DNA from: Planomonospora sp. ID67723
GTDB lineage: Bacteria > Actinomycetota > Actinomycetes > Streptosporangiales > Streptosporangiaceae
DNA length: 64,000 nt
Assembly (NCBI RefSeq): GCF_015711605.1
Contig: NZ_JABTEZ010000003.1
Location: forward strand, 496,001 to 560,000
Direction of reading: 5' to 3'
Below, piece by piece: positions 9,266-18,877 of the stretch. Each line of letters begins with the position of its first letter. Position 1 is the first letter of the stretch. The position numbers and the translations under genes were made by a program. Below the pieces are notes generated by a model. That model was not told the DNA's origin, searched no databases, and worked only from the letters and a program-made list of their open reading frames with translations.

Positions 9266-10030
9266 ATGACCCCCGTACTGGAACTCCGCGGGATCGACAA
9301 GAGCTTCGGTCCCGTACAGGTCCTGCACGACGTCTCCTTCTCCGTCTACCCCGGAGAGGTGACCGCGCTGGTCGGCGACAACGGCGCCGGCAAGTCCACC
9401 CTCGTCAAGTGCGTCGGCGGCATCCACCCCATCGACTCCGGCGACTACCTCTTCGACGGCAAGCCCGTCCAGGTCCACAGCCCCCGCGAAGCAGCCGCCC
9501 TGGGCATCGAGATCGTCTACCAGGACCTGGCGCTGTGCGACAACCTCGACATCGTCCAGAACATGTTCCTCGGGCGTGAGCACAAGCGCGGCCTCGTCCT
9601 CGACGAGGACACCATGGAGGAGATGGCGGCCAAGACCCTGGAGAGCCTCTCGGTCCGGACCGTCAAGTCCATCCGCCAGCACGTCTCCAGCCTCTCCGGC
9701 GGCCAGCGCCAGACGGTCGCCATCGCCAAGGCCGTGCTCTGGAACAGCAAGGTCGTCATCCTCGACGAGCCCACCGCGGCGCTCGGCGTCGCCCAGACCG
9801 CCCAGGTGCTGGAACTGGTCCGCCGGCTCGCCGACCAGGGACTGGCCGTGGTGCTCATCTCCCACAACATGAACGACGTGTTCGCCGTGTCCGACCGGAT
9901 CGCCGCCCTCTACCTGGGACGGATGGCGGCTCAGGTGAAGACCTCCGAGGTCACCCACGCGCAGGTCGTCGAACTGATCACCTCCGGCCGGAGCGGGGAC
10001 CTCGGCCTGACCAACGGAGTTCCGGCATGA
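9266..10030 (+). CDS. xylG: XylG-type sugar ABC transporter ATPase (single domain)
   Basis: A 254-residue cytoplasmic ATPase that powers sugar import with the XylH permease. Walker A GDNGAGKST, ABC signature SLSGGQRQ, Walker B VVILDEPTAALG and a switch-His region VLISHNMNDVF are all present once. Most CUT2 sugar ATPases (XylG, MglA and RbsA of enterobacteria) are about 500 residues with two ABC modules. The single module here is the FrcA-like form used in actinobacterial xylFGH and implies a homodimer. GAGGAG is upstream of the ATG. The stop overlaps the permease start by 4 bp (ATGA), indicating translational coupling. Confidence 0.92.
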   Translation: MTPVLELRGIDKSFGPVQVLHDVSFSVYPGEVTALVGDNGAGKSTLVKCVGGIHPIDSGDYLFDGKPVQVHSPREAAALGIEIVYQDLALCDNLDIVQNMFLGREHKRGLVLDEDTMEEMAAKTLESLSVRTVKSIRQHVSSLSGGQRQTVAIAKAVLWNSKVVILDEPTAALGVAQTAQVLELVRRLADQGLAVVLISHNMNDVFAVSDRIAALYLGRMAAQVKTSEVTHAQVVELITSGRSGDLGLTNGVPA

Positions 10031-11277
10031 CCCCCACTCTCAGCACCCTCGAGCGTAAGCCCGAGTCCCCGTCGATCGCCGGCAACGTCCGCGGCTACGC
10101 CGAGCGGGTCCGGGGCGGCGACATGGGCGCGCTGCCCGCGGTGTTCGGCCTGGTCGTGCTCTGCACCGTCTTCTCCGTCCTGCGGCCCTCCTTCCTCACC
10201 GCGGGCAACTTCGCCAACCTGTTCACCCAGGGTGCGGCGGTCACCGTCATCGCCATGGGCCTGGTCTTCGTGCTGCTGCTCGGCGAGATCGACCTGTCGG
10301 CGGGCTTCGCCAGCGGCGTCTGCGCGGCGGTGCTCGCGATCATGCTCACCGAGCAGGGACTGCCCTGGTACGCGGCGGTGGGCGCGGCCATCCTCACCGG
10401 CGTCGTGATCGGCACGGTCATCGGCACGCTGGTGGCCAAGCTCGGCATCCCGTCGTTCGTGGTGACGCTCGCGGCCTTCCTCGGCTTCCAGGGCCTGGTG
10501 CTGCTGCTGGTCAAGGGCGGCACGAACATCTCCATCCGGGACGAGACGATCCTGGCGATCGCCAACAAGTACCTGCCGCCGGCGCTGGGCTGGGGTCTGC
10601 TGGCCGCAGGGGTGGCCGGCTACGCCGCCCTGCAACTGCTGCGCGCGCGCAAGCGGGCCGGGCGCGGCCTGGCCACCGACCCGATCTCGCTGATCGCGGT
10701 CCGGGTGGGGGCGCTGGCCGTCCTGGGCGGGCTCGCCGTCTACTTCCTCAACCTGGAGCGCAGCCGCAACGCCGCGGTGGTCTCGCTCAAGGGCGTGCCG
10801 GTCGTCGTCCCGATCATCGTCGTGCTCCTGCTGGTCCTGACGTTCGTGCTGCGCCGCACCGGGTTCGGCCGGCACCTGTACGCGGTCGGCGGCAACGCCG
10901 AGGCCGCGCGCCGGGCCGGCATCAACGTGGACCGGATGAAGATCAGCGCCTTCATGATCTGCTCCACCCTGGCCGCGGTCGGCGGCGTCATCGCCGCCTC
11001 CCGGGCCAGCTCGGTCGACCCCAACACCGGCGGCAGCAACGTCCTGCTCTACGCCGTGGGCGCGGCCGTGATCGGCGGGACCAGCCTCTTCGGCGGCAAG
11101 GGCCGGGTGCTGGACGCGATCCTGGGCGGCGCGGTGGTCGCGGTCATCGAGAACGGCATGGGCCTGATGGGCTACAGCTCCGGTGTGAAGTACATCGTGA
11201 CCGGGACCGTCCTGCTCCTGGCCGCGGGCGTGGACGCGCTGTCCCGCAAGCGGGCCGCCGCCACTGGTCTAAGGTGA
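10027..11277 (+). CDS. xylH: XylH-type sugar ABC transporter permease
   Basis: A 416-residue inner-membrane permease of the CUT2 (BPD_transp_2) family. About ten hydrophobic segments are visible, with the conserved cytoplasmic-loop region AVGGNAEAARRAGINVDRMK that contacts the ATPase, followed by GGVIAASRASSVDPNTGGSN. As in XylH proteins there is an extra central segment (about residues 195-245) with charged LRARKRAGRG. It overlaps xylG by ATGA at its start. It ends inside the GTGA at 11274-11277, so the ROK gene could be coupled, although a better start for that gene lies 36 bp downstream. Confidence 0.92.
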   Translation: MTPTLSTLERKPESPSIAGNVRGYAERVRGGDMGALPAVFGLVVLCTVFSVLRPSFLTAGNFANLFTQGAAVTVIAMGLVFVLLLGEIDLSAGFASGVCAAVLAIMLTEQGLPWYAAVGAAILTGVVIGTVIGTLVAKLGIPSFVVTLAAFLGFQGLVLLLVKGGTNISIRDETILAIANKYLPPALGWGLLAAGVAGYAALQLLRARKRAGRGLATDPISLIAVRVGALAVLGGLAVYFLNLERSRNAAVVSLKGVPVVVPIIVVLLLVLTFVLRRTGFGRHLYAVGGNAEAARRAGINVDRMKISAFMICSTLAAVGGVIAASRASSVDPNTGGSNVLLYAVGAAVIGGTSLFGGKGRVLDAILGGAVVAVIENGMGLMGYSSGVKYIVTGTVLLLAAGVDALSRKRAAATGLR

Positions 11278-11312
11278 TCAGCGACCCCGACCCACCGAAG
11301 GAACACCACGCG

Positions 11313-12524
11313 ATGCGAGCCGGTCCCTCCCAAGAGGAGATCAGGCGCCACAACCTCGGCGCCCTGCTCCGCCACGTCCACCTGGGCGGGCCGACCTCGC
11401 GCGCGGAGCTCACCAGCAGGATGGGGCTCAACCGCAGCACCATCATGGCGCTCACCGCCGACCTCACCGCAGCCGGACTCGTCCGGGAGGAGCTTCCCCG
11501 CGAGACCGGCAGGGCCGGGCGCCCTTCGCTGGTGGTCCGCCCGGAGTCGGCGCGGGTCTACGTGTTCGCCCTGGACGTGGGCGTCGACCGGCTGGTCGCC
11601 GCCCGCGTCGGGCTGGGCGGCACGATCATCGACCGGCGCGAGGCGGTGCGGCGGCGCGGGCCCTTCTCGCTGGAGGAGGTGGTCGGGCCGCTGGCGGCCT
11701 TCGCCCGGCAGATGCACCGCAAGACCCGGCCGGACACGGTCTGCGTCGGGGTCGCCGCGGCCTTCTCCGGGGGAGTGGACCGGGGCGACGGCGTGGTGCG
11801 CTTCGGGCCGAACATGGGCTCGGTCGACGTGCCGTTCGGCGAGGAGATGGCCCGTCGCCTCGGTCTCGGCCTGCCGGTGGCGGTCGGCAACGACGCCAAC
11901 CTCGCGGCGCTGGCCGAGCACACGCGCGGCGTCGGCGTCGGCTGCCGCGACCTCGTCTACCTCCACGGGGACGTGGGCGTCGGCGGCGGCGTGATCGTCA
12001 ACGGCACCCTGCTCGGCGGACACCAGGGGTTCGGCGGCGAGGTCGGGCACATGGTCGTCAACCCCAAGGGCCGCTCCTGCGGCTGCGGCTCGCTCGGCTG
12101 CCTGGAGGCCGAGGTGGGGGAGCGGGCCCTGCTGGAGGCCGCCGGACGGTTCGACGGTTCCGGCGCGCTGGTCGGCAGGGACGCCGTCCGCGCCGTGGTC
12201 GACGCCGCCGACCGCGGCGACATCGTCGCCCAGGCGGCGCTGAGCCGGGTCGGCGACTGGCTCGGTCTGGGCGTCGCCAACCTGGCCAACATCTTCAACC
12301 CCGAGATGGTCGTCTTCGGCGGCATGCTCCGCGAGGTCTATCTCGGTTCCGCGGCCCAGGTCCGCAGCCGTCTCGCGACCGACGCGCTCCCCCCGGTCCG
12401 TGAGCACCTGCGCCTGCGCACCTCGGCCCTCGGCGACGACGCCACCCTCGTCGGCGCCGCCGAGCTGGCCTTCGCCCAGGTCCTCGCCGACCCGCTGGAG
12501 GTCCTCGCCCGCGCGGGCTCCTGA
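11313..12524 (+). CDS. ROK-family transcriptional regulator of the xyl operon
   Basis: A 403-residue ROK protein. The N-terminal winged helix is at about 12-62 (TSRAELTSRMGLNRSTIMALTADLTAAGL). The sugar-kinase-like domain shows the conserved GNDANLAALAE block and the zinc motif CGCGSLGCLE with Cys256, Cys258 and Cys263. The likely role is repressor of xylFGH, responding to sugar; from memory, Streptomyces carries the ROK regulator Rok7B7 beside xylFGH. The ATG at 11313 follows AAGGAA. The frame also offers a GTG at 11274 that overlaps the xylH stop, giving 13 more residues without family similarity. Confidence 0.88.
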   Translation: MRAGPSQEEIRRHNLGALLRHVHLGGPTSRAELTSRMGLNRSTIMALTADLTAAGLVREELPRETGRAGRPSLVVRPESARVYVFALDVGVDRLVAARVGLGGTIIDRREAVRRRGPFSLEEVVGPLAAFARQMHRKTRPDTVCVGVAAAFSGGVDRGDGVVRFGPNMGSVDVPFGEEMARRLGLGLPVAVGNDANLAALAEHTRGVGVGCRDLVYLHGDVGVGGGVIVNGTLLGGHQGFGGEVGHMVVNPKGRSCGCGSLGCLEAEVGERALLEAAGRFDGSGALVGRDAVRAVVDAADRGDIVAQAALSRVGDWLGLGVANLANIFNPEMVVFGGMLREVYLGSAAQVRSRLATDALPPVREHLRLRTSALGDDATLVGAAELAFAQVLADPLEVLARAGS

Positions 12525-12612
12525 CGGGCGCGAGCCGTACTGCGGACGGCGCGGGTGGCGAAGAGGACAGGGCGGACACGGTAGGGCGGACACGGTAGGG
12601 CGGATATGCGGC

Positions 12613-12658
12613 GGAGCCCGCCCGCCGTGCGGCTGTGGGGCGACGGCGGGCGGGCTCC
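12613..12658. terminator. Bidirectional terminator between convergent genes
   Basis: A perfect 16-bp stem, GGAGCCCGCCCGCCGT (12613-12628) with its complement at 12643-12658 and a 14-nt loop. It lies between the ROK gene (plus) and the zinc peptidase gene (minus). A 13-bp direct repeat GGGCGGACACGGT lies just upstream. Confidence 0.65.
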
Positions 12659-12698
12659 GGGAGGTCCGGGCGTGAGCCGGGACCGTGGGATCGGGAGG

Positions 12699-13490
12699 TC
12701 AGGAGACCTTGGACTTGGGAGCGGTCCAGACGTTGCAGGCGCCGACGCTCTCCTGGTCGAAGCCGCGCCTCAGCCAGTAGCCGATGCTGGACGCCTTGCC
12801 GTGGCTGGCGGTGTCGTAGGCGGCGCGCAGGACGTAGGTGAAGTCCGACTGCCGGCGGTTCAGGGAGTGCCACACGTTGCCGATGAAGACGCCGCTCAGG
12901 CACTCGGCCTGCAGCTCGACCTTCCGCAGGTCGGGGAGGATGGCCTTCACGCTCTTGGTCTTGGCGTGCTTGCGGTGGAAGGTGGGCAGGATCCCGGAGA
13001 GCTCCTGCACGTGGTGGCCGTATTCATGGGCCATCACCTGGAACAGGAACAGCTCGGTGGCCTCACGCAGGATGCCCGGGCTGAGCAGGAAGGTGATCTT
13101 GTTGTTGAGCGGGCAGTAGAGCGCCTGGGCGCCCTTGGGGAAGCCGCCGCAGCCGGTGGGGAACCCGATGCGGTGGGTGGTCTCGAACTTGGGCTTGGAG
13201 AAGGGCAGCTTCGCCTTGGCGAACTGCGGCTCCCAGGCGTCGTTGAGGCACTCCAGCACGAACTCGAGATAGACGCGGGCGGAGTCCAGGTCGTCGGGGA
13301 TGACGCGCTGCTCCTCGCACGTCTTCAGGTCGAGCTTCCCGGTCTTGTAGATCGGGTTATGGGTCAACGCCTTGTTTCCGGAGGGCACCGGCCCGGACTG
13401 GCCGGTGGCGCCCGCGGCGGCCGTGCCCGCGAACAGCAGGCTCGCCAGCACTCCGGACAGCAGTGCGATAAAGGGGATGCGCATGGGCAT
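12699..13490 (-). CDS. Secreted neutral zinc metallopeptidase, copy 1
   Basis: A 263-residue exported zincin related to the YpfJ/neutral zinc metallopeptidase family. A signal peptide (residues 1-27, hydrophobic IPFIALLSGVLASLLFAG then TAAAGA) is followed by a domain containing MAHEYGHHVQ (His155, Glu156, His159) and the downstream VELQAECLSG that supplies the third acidic ligand. Six cysteines after the signal peptide suggest disulfides. The ATG at 13490 is preferred; ATG 13484 is equally possible, and no Shine-Dalgarno is visible. TATGGT just upstream suggests leaderless transcription. A second, clearly related copy lies 116 bp upstream on the same strand. Confidence 0.82.
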   Translation of the reverse strand: MPMRIPFIALLSGVLASLLFAGTAAAGATGQSGPVPSGNKALTHNPIYKTGKLDLKTCEEQRVIPDDLDSARVYLEFVLECLNDAWEPQFAKAKLPFSKPKFETTHRIGFPTGCGGFPKGAQALYCPLNNKITFLLSPGILREATELFLFQVMAHEYGHHVQELSGILPTFHRKHAKTKSVKAILPDLRKVELQAECLSGVFIGNVWHSLNRRQSDFTYVLRAAYDTASHGKASSIGYWLRRGFDQESVGACNVWTAPKSKVS

Positions 13491-13606
13491 GAACCATATT
13501 GCAGGGTAAAAGCCTGGTAAAGCCGACATTCGGTGGTGATCGCGTTCTCGGGGGAAGGGCTGGGAGCCGGGTGGCGCCGCCGGGACGCGGCCTCCGGGCC
13601 CGGAGG

Positions 13607-14482
13607 TCAGCCGACGCTGCGGACGGAGGCGGTCCAGGTGTTGCAGGAGGCCGGGGAGCCGGAGCGGAACCCGCGCTGCATCCAGAACGCCTGACTGCGG
13701 CCCTTGCCGTGGTCGTTGGTCGGCCAGGTCTTGTGGCCGTTCGCGGCGGTCCACTCGATCATGGCGTTCCAGTGCTCCCGCGTGACCTCCAGATCGTCGG
13801 CGGCCCCCCGCAGGAAGGCCGAGGCCAGGCAGTCGGCCTGGAGTTCGAGGCGCCGGGAGAGCGCGAGCCGGGCCGAGCTCCTGGCGCTCCAGGCGGCCTG
13901 GCCGTAGTACGGCATGATCCCGGCGAGCTGCTGGACGTGGTGGGCGTACTCATGGGCCATGAACTGCGCGTGGTTCGGCCCGTAGGGGTTCTTGAGCACC
14001 TTGCGGGTCACGCCGATGTACATGGTGCGGTTGCCGGAGCAGTAGTAGCCGCCCGCGCCGGCGGGCCAGCCGCCGCAGGGGCTGCTCACCCGGGAGCTCA
14101 CGAAGCGCAGCCTCGGCGGGGTGAAGGGCAGTCCCGCCTTCTTGAACTGGGCCGCCCACGCCCGTCCGAGGCAGCCGTTGACCCGGGTCATGAAGCTCCG
14201 GTACGAGGCCGCGCTCCCGGGGCGGATCGTCCCGGCCGAGCATCGCACGGCGGGCATCCGGCCCGTGCGGTAGAGGGGGTTGGCCGTCGCCGCGGCCCTG
14301 CCCTGCACCACGGTCCGCGCCGGCGCCGTCTTGACGGCCGACACGGCCACCACCCCCGACTCGCCCCCTCCCGCCACGGGGGACCATCCGGCCGCCACCG
14401 TGGAGCCCCCCGCCGTCACCAGGCAGAAGGCCACGGAGGTGAAGGCGAGTGACGGCAGGAGACCGGAGGGAAGGGCGTTCAT
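13607..14482 (-). CDS. Secreted neutral zinc metallopeptidase, copy 2
   Basis: A 291-residue exported zincin, paralogue of the following gene. The signal peptide spans about residues 1-31. The Ser/Val/Gly-rich spacer after it is longer than in copy 1. The shared core runs from NPLYRTG (NPIYKTG in copy 1) to the end. The catalytic motif is AHEYAHHVQQL (residues 176-186), the third ligand lies in LELQADCLA, and the C-terminal QRGFRSGSPASCNTWTA matches copy 1 RRGFDQESVGACNVWTA. The ATG at 14482 is used; an in-frame TTG lies at 14491. Substrates are unknown for the family. Divergent from dxs. Confidence 0.82.
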   Translation of the reverse strand: MNALPSGLLPSLAFTSVAFCLVTAGGSTVAAGWSPVAGGGESGVVAVSAVKTAPARTVVQGRAAATANPLYRTGRMPAVRCSAGTIRPGSAASYRSFMTRVNGCLGRAWAAQFKKAGLPFTPPRLRFVSSRVSSPCGGWPAGAGGYYCSGNRTMYIGVTRKVLKNPYGPNHAQFMAHEYAHHVQQLAGIMPYYGQAAWSARSSARLALSRRLELQADCLASAFLRGAADDLEVTREHWNAMIEWTAANGHKTWPTNDHGKGRSQAFWMQRGFRSGSPASCNTWTASVRSVG

Positions 14483-14601
14483 GATGAGCAAAAGGTTATG
14501 GCAAGTGTGAACAAATCGTGCACCTTCTCACTCCTTGGAAGGATCGCGCCGACAGCGAACTAGACTCGCTCTGACGGTGAATGGACAGAGGGGATGATTC
14601 C

Positions 14602-16521
14602 GTGAGCGAGCGGACCGGACGGCCTGGCAGTCTGCTGGAGTCGGTCAAGGGACCCCGAGACCTCAAGCTGCTGGGAGCGGACGAGCTGCCACTGCTCGCC
14701 GCGGAGATCAGGGACCTGCTCGTCGACGCCACCGCCCGCACCGGCGGGCACCTCGGTCCCAACCTGGGCGTGGTCGAGCTGACCATCGCCCTGCACCGCG
14801 TCTTCGACTCGCCGCGCGACCGCATCCTGTGGGACACCGGCCACCAGGCCTACGTCCACAAGATGCTCACCGGCCGAGCGGGGCTGTTCGGCACGCTCCG
14901 CCAGGAGGGCGGCCTGTCGGGCTACCCGAGCCGGGCCGAGTCCGAGCACGACATCATCGAGAACTCCCACGCCTCCACCGCGCTGTCGTACGCCGACGGC
15001 CTGGCCAAGGCCTACAAGATCCGCGGCGAGACCGACCGCACGGTCGTCGCGGTGATCGGCGACGGCGCCCTGACCGGCGGCATGGCCTGGGAGGCGCTGA
15101 ACAACATCGCCGGGCACAAGGACCTGCCGCTGATCATCGTGGTCAACGACAACGGCCGCTCCTACTCGCCGACGATCGGCGGGCTGGCCAACCACCTGGC
15201 CTCGCTGCGCACCAACCAGCGTTACGAGGACGTGCTCGACTTCGTCAAGGACAACCTGACGAAGGTGCCCGTGGTCGGCGCCCCGGTCTACGACGCGTTG
15301 CACGGCGTCAAGAAGGGCATCAAGGACGTCCTGGCCCCGCAGGTCATGTTCGAAGACCTCGGCCTGAAGTACATCGGGCTGGTCGACGGCCACGACGAGC
15401 AGGCGGTGGAGGCCGCGCTGCGCAAGGCGCGGGACTTCCGCCGCCCGGTCATCGTGCACGTGCTCACCAAGAAGGGGTTCGGCTACTCGCCCGCCGAGAA
15501 CCACGGCGAGGACTGCTTCCACTCACCCGGCGTCTTCGACCCGCTGACCGGCGAGGAGAAGCCCAAGCCGCACGGCTGGACGAACGTGTTCAGCCAGGAG
15601 ATCGTACGGCTCGGCGCCGAACGGCAGGACATCGTCGCCATCACCGCCGCGATGCTCGGACCGACCGGACTGATCCCGTTCTCCGAGGCGTACCCCGACC
15701 GCCTCTACGACGTCGGCATCGCCGAGCAGCACGCGCTGACCAGCGCCGCCGGTCTGGCCCTCGGCGGGCTGCACCCGGTCGTGGCGGTCTACGCGACCTT
15801 CCTCAACCGGGCCTTCGACCAGCTCCTCATGGACGTCGCCCTGCACAGGCTGCCGGTCACGGTCGTCCTCGACCGGGCGGGCGTCACCGGGGACGACGGC
15901 GCCAGCCACAACGGCATGTGGGACCTGTCGATCCTGCAGGTCGTCCCGGGCCTGTCGATCGCCGTCCCGCGTGACGAGCCGCGGCTGCGCGAGCTGCTCG
16001 CCGAGGCCGTGGCGGTCAACGACGGCCCCACCGTCGTGCGCTTCCCCAAGGGCCCGGTCGGCCCCGAGATCGAGGCCGTCGGCAACCTCGGCGGGATGGA
16101 CGTGCTGCGTTCGGGCGAGCCGGACGTGCTGCTCGTCGCGGTCGGCCCGATGGCCGAGCTCTGCCTGGAGGCCGCCGCGCTGCTGGACGCCCAGGGCATC
16201 TCCGCCACCGTGGTGGACCCGCGCTGGGTCAAGCCGCTGGACGAGGCGCTGGTGGACGCCGCCCGCGTGCACAAGCTGGTCGTGGTGGTCGAGGACAACG
16301 GCCGGGTCGGCGGTGTCGGCGACGCGGTGGCCCGGATGCTGCGCGACGCCGACGTGGACGTCCCGGTCCGCACCTACGGCGTCCCGCAGCGCTTCCTGGA
16401 CCACGCGAAGCGGGCGAAGATCCTCAGCGAGATCGGCCTGACCGCCCAGGACATCGCCCGCGGGATCACCGAGGCGGTCGCGAAGCGCTCTCCGGTCATG
16501 GAGAACCACCCGGCCCGCTGA
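14602..16521 (+). CDS. dxs: 1-deoxy-D-xylulose-5-phosphate synthase
   Basis: A 639-residue thiamine-diphosphate enzyme that condenses pyruvate and glyceraldehyde-3-phosphate, the entry step of the MEP isoprenoid pathway. Seen: [19 protein letters not shown] at the N terminus, the ThDP motif [16 protein letters not shown] (about 153-168), the transketolase Pyr domain with [17 protein letters not shown], and the C-terminal domain [20 protein letters not shown] 14602 is chosen for GAGGGG about 9 nt upstream; ATG 14581 would add seven residues. TAGACT (14561-14566) is a likely -10 box. The last 26 bp overlap the end of the convergent dedA gene. Confidence 0.95.
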   Translation: MSERTGRPGSLLESVKGPRDLKLLGADELPLLAAEIRDLLVDATARTGGHLGPNLGVVELTIALHRVFDSPRDRILWDTGHQAYVHKMLTGRAGLFGTLRQEGGLSGYPSRAESEHDIIENSHASTALSYADGLAKAYKIRGETDRTVVAVIGDGALTGGMAWEALNNIAGHKDLPLIIVVNDNGRSYSPTIGGLANHLASLRTNQRYEDVLDFVKDNLTKVPVVGAPVYDALHGVKKGIKDVLAPQVMFEDLGLKYIGLVDGHDEQAVEAALRKARDFRRPVIVHVLTKKGFGYSPAENHGEDCFHSPGVFDPLTGEEKPKPHGWTNVFSQEIVRLGAERQDIVAITAAMLGPTGLIPFSEAYPDRLYDVGIAEQHALTSAAGLALGGLHPVVAVYATFLNRAFDQLLMDVALHRLPVTVVLDRAGVTGDDGASHNGMWDLSILQVVPGLSIAVPRDEPRLRELLAEAVAVNDGPTVVRFPKGPVGPEIEAVGNLGGMDVLRSGEPDVLLVAVGPMAELCLEAAALLDAQGISATVVDPRWVKPLDEALVDAARVHKLVVVVEDNGRVGGVGDAVARMLRDADVDVPVRTYGVPQRFLDHAKRAKILSEIGLTAQDIARGITEAVAKRSPVMENHPAR

Positions 16522-17152
16522 CCCCCGTCTCCGCCGGGGCGGTCTCGGCCGCCCCGGCCGTCCTCGCCGCGCGGGTCCGCCGGCTGATGACGGCGAGACC
16601 CGCGGCCAGCAGGGCGGCGCAGGCGGCCAGGGGCACCGTCAGGTGCTCGTTCTCCCGCATGAACTCGCCGGCCAGGGAGCCCAGCGTCAGATAGGTCGCC
16701 ACCCAGACCGTGCCGCCCGCCAGCGCCCAGCGGATGAAGTACCGGTACGGCATGCCGAGGGCCCCGGCGAGGATGGGGGTCAGCGCGTTCACCACCGGCA
16801 GGAAGTAGGCGGCGGCCAAGGCGGGCCCGCCGCCGGAGCCGTTGGCGATCCGCTCGGCACGGGCCCAGCGGTGCTCGCCCATCCACCGTCCGGCCCTGCT
16901 GTGGCGCACGCGCATGCCGTACCGGCGGCCGAGCAGCCAGCCGCCGCTGGCCCCCAGGTAGCAGCCGAACGCTCCGGCGGCCGTGACCAGCGCGATCTCG
17001 CCGGGCCCGCCGAGCGCGGTCCCGGCCAGGATGATCGAGGCGTCCGCGGGGACCACCAGCCCGGTCAGCAGCGTGTTGTCCAGCGCCAGCACGGCCATCA
17101 GCACCGCGCCCACCAGGTATGGGTCCAATTGGCCCAGCATGTCCAGGAACAT
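16496..17152 (-). CDS. DedA family (SNARE-associated/VTT) membrane protein
   Basis: A 218-residue integral membrane protein of the DedA family, implicated in lipid flipping and envelope homeostasis. Seen: an N-terminal amphipathic/TM segment, the block [20 protein letters not shown] (F/GxxxPGE-like region of the family), [18 protein letters not shown], and the conserved [22 protein letters not shown] Pro/Ala/Glu-rich cytoplasmic tail follows the last TM. The ATG at 17152 is weakly supported; a GTG at 17167 is possible. Its 3' end overlaps dxs by 26 bp in the convergent direction. Confidence 0.85.
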   Translation of the reverse strand: MFLDMLGQLDPYLVGAVLMAVLALDNTLLTGLVVPADASIILAGTALGGPGEIALVTAAGAFGCYLGASGGWLLGRRYGMRVRHSRAGRWMGEHRWARAERIANGSGGGPALAAAYFLPVVNALTPILAGALGMPYRYFIRWALAGGTVWVATYLTLGSLAGEFMRENEHLTVPLAACAALLAAGLAVISRRTRAARTAGAAETAPAETGVSGPGGSP

Positions 17153-17326
17153 ATCTCTATCTTTCACCGCAGGGCTCGCCGGCAGATCCGGATTCTCCCC
17201 TAGAGATCCCTGGTTCCGGCGGTTCGGCCGCCTCCGGTGTGCGGGTCGTACGGCTCGCGCACCGGCTCGCATGACCCGCCGATCAGTGGGAAGCACCCTG
17301 GCATCCGCCGTACCGGGGAGGCTCCG

Positions 17327-18796
17327 ATGGGAATGTTCCGTGTGAAGTCGGTCGAGCAGTCGATCCTCGACACCGAGGCTCCCGAGCACCGGTTGAAGAA
17401 GGAACTCACCGCCCTCGACCTGACCGTGTTCGGCATCGGCGTCATCGTGGGCACCGGGATCTTCGTGCTCACCGGCCGGGTCGCCAGGGAGATGGCCGGA
17501 CCGGCGGTCGCCCTGTCGTTCGTCGTCGCCGCGGTCGTCTGCGGGCTGGCGGCGCTCTGCTACGCCGAGTTCGCCTCCACCGTTCCGGTGGCCGGATCGG
17601 CGTACACCTTCTCCTTCGCCACGCTGGGCGAGTTCCCCGCCTGGATCATCGGCTGGGACCTGATCCTGGAGATGATGCTCGGCGCCGCGGTCGTCGCGGT
17701 CGGCTGGTCGGGATACCTGACCTCGTTGCTGGACTCCCTCGGCGTGCACCTGCCCGCCTGGCTGGCGGGGGAGGCCCCGGTCTTCAACCTGCCCGCCGCG
17801 ATCATCGTGCTGGTCCTCACCGCGGTGCTGGTCATGGGGATCAAGCTCTCGTCGTGGCTCAACCTGGTCGTGGTCGCGATCAAGGTCGCGGTGATCCTGC
17901 TGGTGATCGTGGCGGGACTGTTCTTCCTCAAGGCGGAGAACTTCACCCCCTTCATCCCGCCCGCCACCTCGACGCCGGCCGTGGAGGGCCTGTCCGCCCC
18001 CCTGATCCAGGTGATGTTCGGGATCACCCCGGTGGCCTTCGGCGTCGTGGGGATCTTCAGCGCCGCCGCGATCGTGTTCTTCGCATACATCGGATTCGAC
18101 GTGGTCGCCACCGCCGCGGAGGAGACCAGGGAGCCACAGCGGGACCTGCCGATCGGCATCATCGCCTCGCTCGTCGTCTGCACGATCCTGTACGTCGCGG
18201 TCTCCCTGGTCGTCGTCGGGATGCAGCCGTACCAGCAGCTCAGCGAGGCGGCCCCGCTCGCCGACGCGTTCAAGGCGGTGGGCCAGACGTGGGCCGCCTC
18301 GCTGATCAGCGTCGGCGCGCTGGCCGGTCTGACCACGGTCGTGATGATCCTCATGCTCGGCCAGTCGCGGGTGATGTTCGCGATGTGCCGGGACAACCTG
18401 CTGCCCCGCAGCTTCGCCCGGGTGCACGCGCAGTACGGCACGCCGTACCGGATCACCATCCTGCTGGGCGTGGTGGTGGCGATCCTGGCCGGACTGGTCC
18501 CGCTCTCCACGATCGCCGAGCTGGTGAACATCGGCACGCTCTTCGCGTTCGTGGTCGTCTCGATCGCCGTGGTGATCCTCCGGCATACCCGCCCCGACCT
18601 GCCGCGCGCCTTCCGCACCCCGCTGGTGCCGGTGGTGCCGATCCTGTCGGTGCTGGCCTGCCTCTACCTGATGCTGAACCTGCCGGTGGAGACCTGGCTG
18701 CGCTTCCTGGCGTGGATGCTCCTCGGCATCGTGATCTACCTCGGGTACGGCCACCGGCACAGCCGCATGGCCGAGTGGCCCCTCAAGCCGCGATGA
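17327..18796 (+). CDS. APC-family amino acid permease (cationic amino acid transporter type)
   Basis: A 489-residue polytopic transporter resembling YfnA/CAT-type permeases. The N-terminal cytoplasmic segment KSVEQSILDTEAPEHRLKKE precedes TM1 with the APC substrate-site motif GVIVGTGIFVLTGR. TM6 holds FFAYIGFDVVATAAEE, and about 12 hydrophobic segments are visible in total. GGGGAG sits 6 nt before the ATG at 17327. It is a single gene divergent from dedA, ended by two strong hairpins. The substrate is likely a cationic or broad-range amino acid; this cannot be fixed from sequence. Confidence 0.9.
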   Translation: MGMFRVKSVEQSILDTEAPEHRLKKELTALDLTVFGIGVIVGTGIFVLTGRVAREMAGPAVALSFVVAAVVCGLAALCYAEFASTVPVAGSAYTFSFATLGEFPAWIIGWDLILEMMLGAAVVAVGWSGYLTSLLDSLGVHLPAWLAGEAPVFNLPAAIIVLVLTAVLVMGIKLSSWLNLVVVAIKVAVILLVIVAGLFFLKAENFTPFIPPATSTPAVEGLSAPLIQVMFGITPVAFGVVGIFSAAAIVFFAYIGFDVVATAAEETREPQRDLPIGIIASLVVCTILYVAVSLVVVGMQPYQQLSEAAPLADAFKAVGQTWAASLISVGALAGLTTVVMILMLGQSRVMFAMCRDNLLPRSFARVHAQYGTPYRITILLGVVVAILAGLVPLSTIAELVNIGTLFAFVVVSIAVVILRHTRPDLPRAFRTPLVPVVPILSVLACLYLMLNLPVETWLRFLAWMLLGIVIYLGYGHRHSRMAEWPLKPR

Positions 18797-18800
18797 CCCC

Positions 18801-18830
18801 CGTGCCGGGGTCCCGAGGGACCCCGGCACG
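18801..18830. terminator. Perfect hairpin after the permease
   Basis: CGTGCCGGGGTCCC (18801-18814) and its exact complement (18817-18830) form a 14-bp arm pair around GA, realistically a 13-bp stem with a 4-nt CGAG loop. It begins four bases after the permease stop codon. Confidence 0.65.
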
Positions 18831-18877
18831 CCACACCGTGGAACGACGACGTGGGGAGGCACCCGCGCCTCCCGGGA

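Noticed and set aside
16496-16521. Overlap of dxs and dedA 3' ends as a special regulatory feature
   Set aside because: Convergent overlaps of this size are common in compact actinobacterial chromosomes; no additional structure supports a special role.
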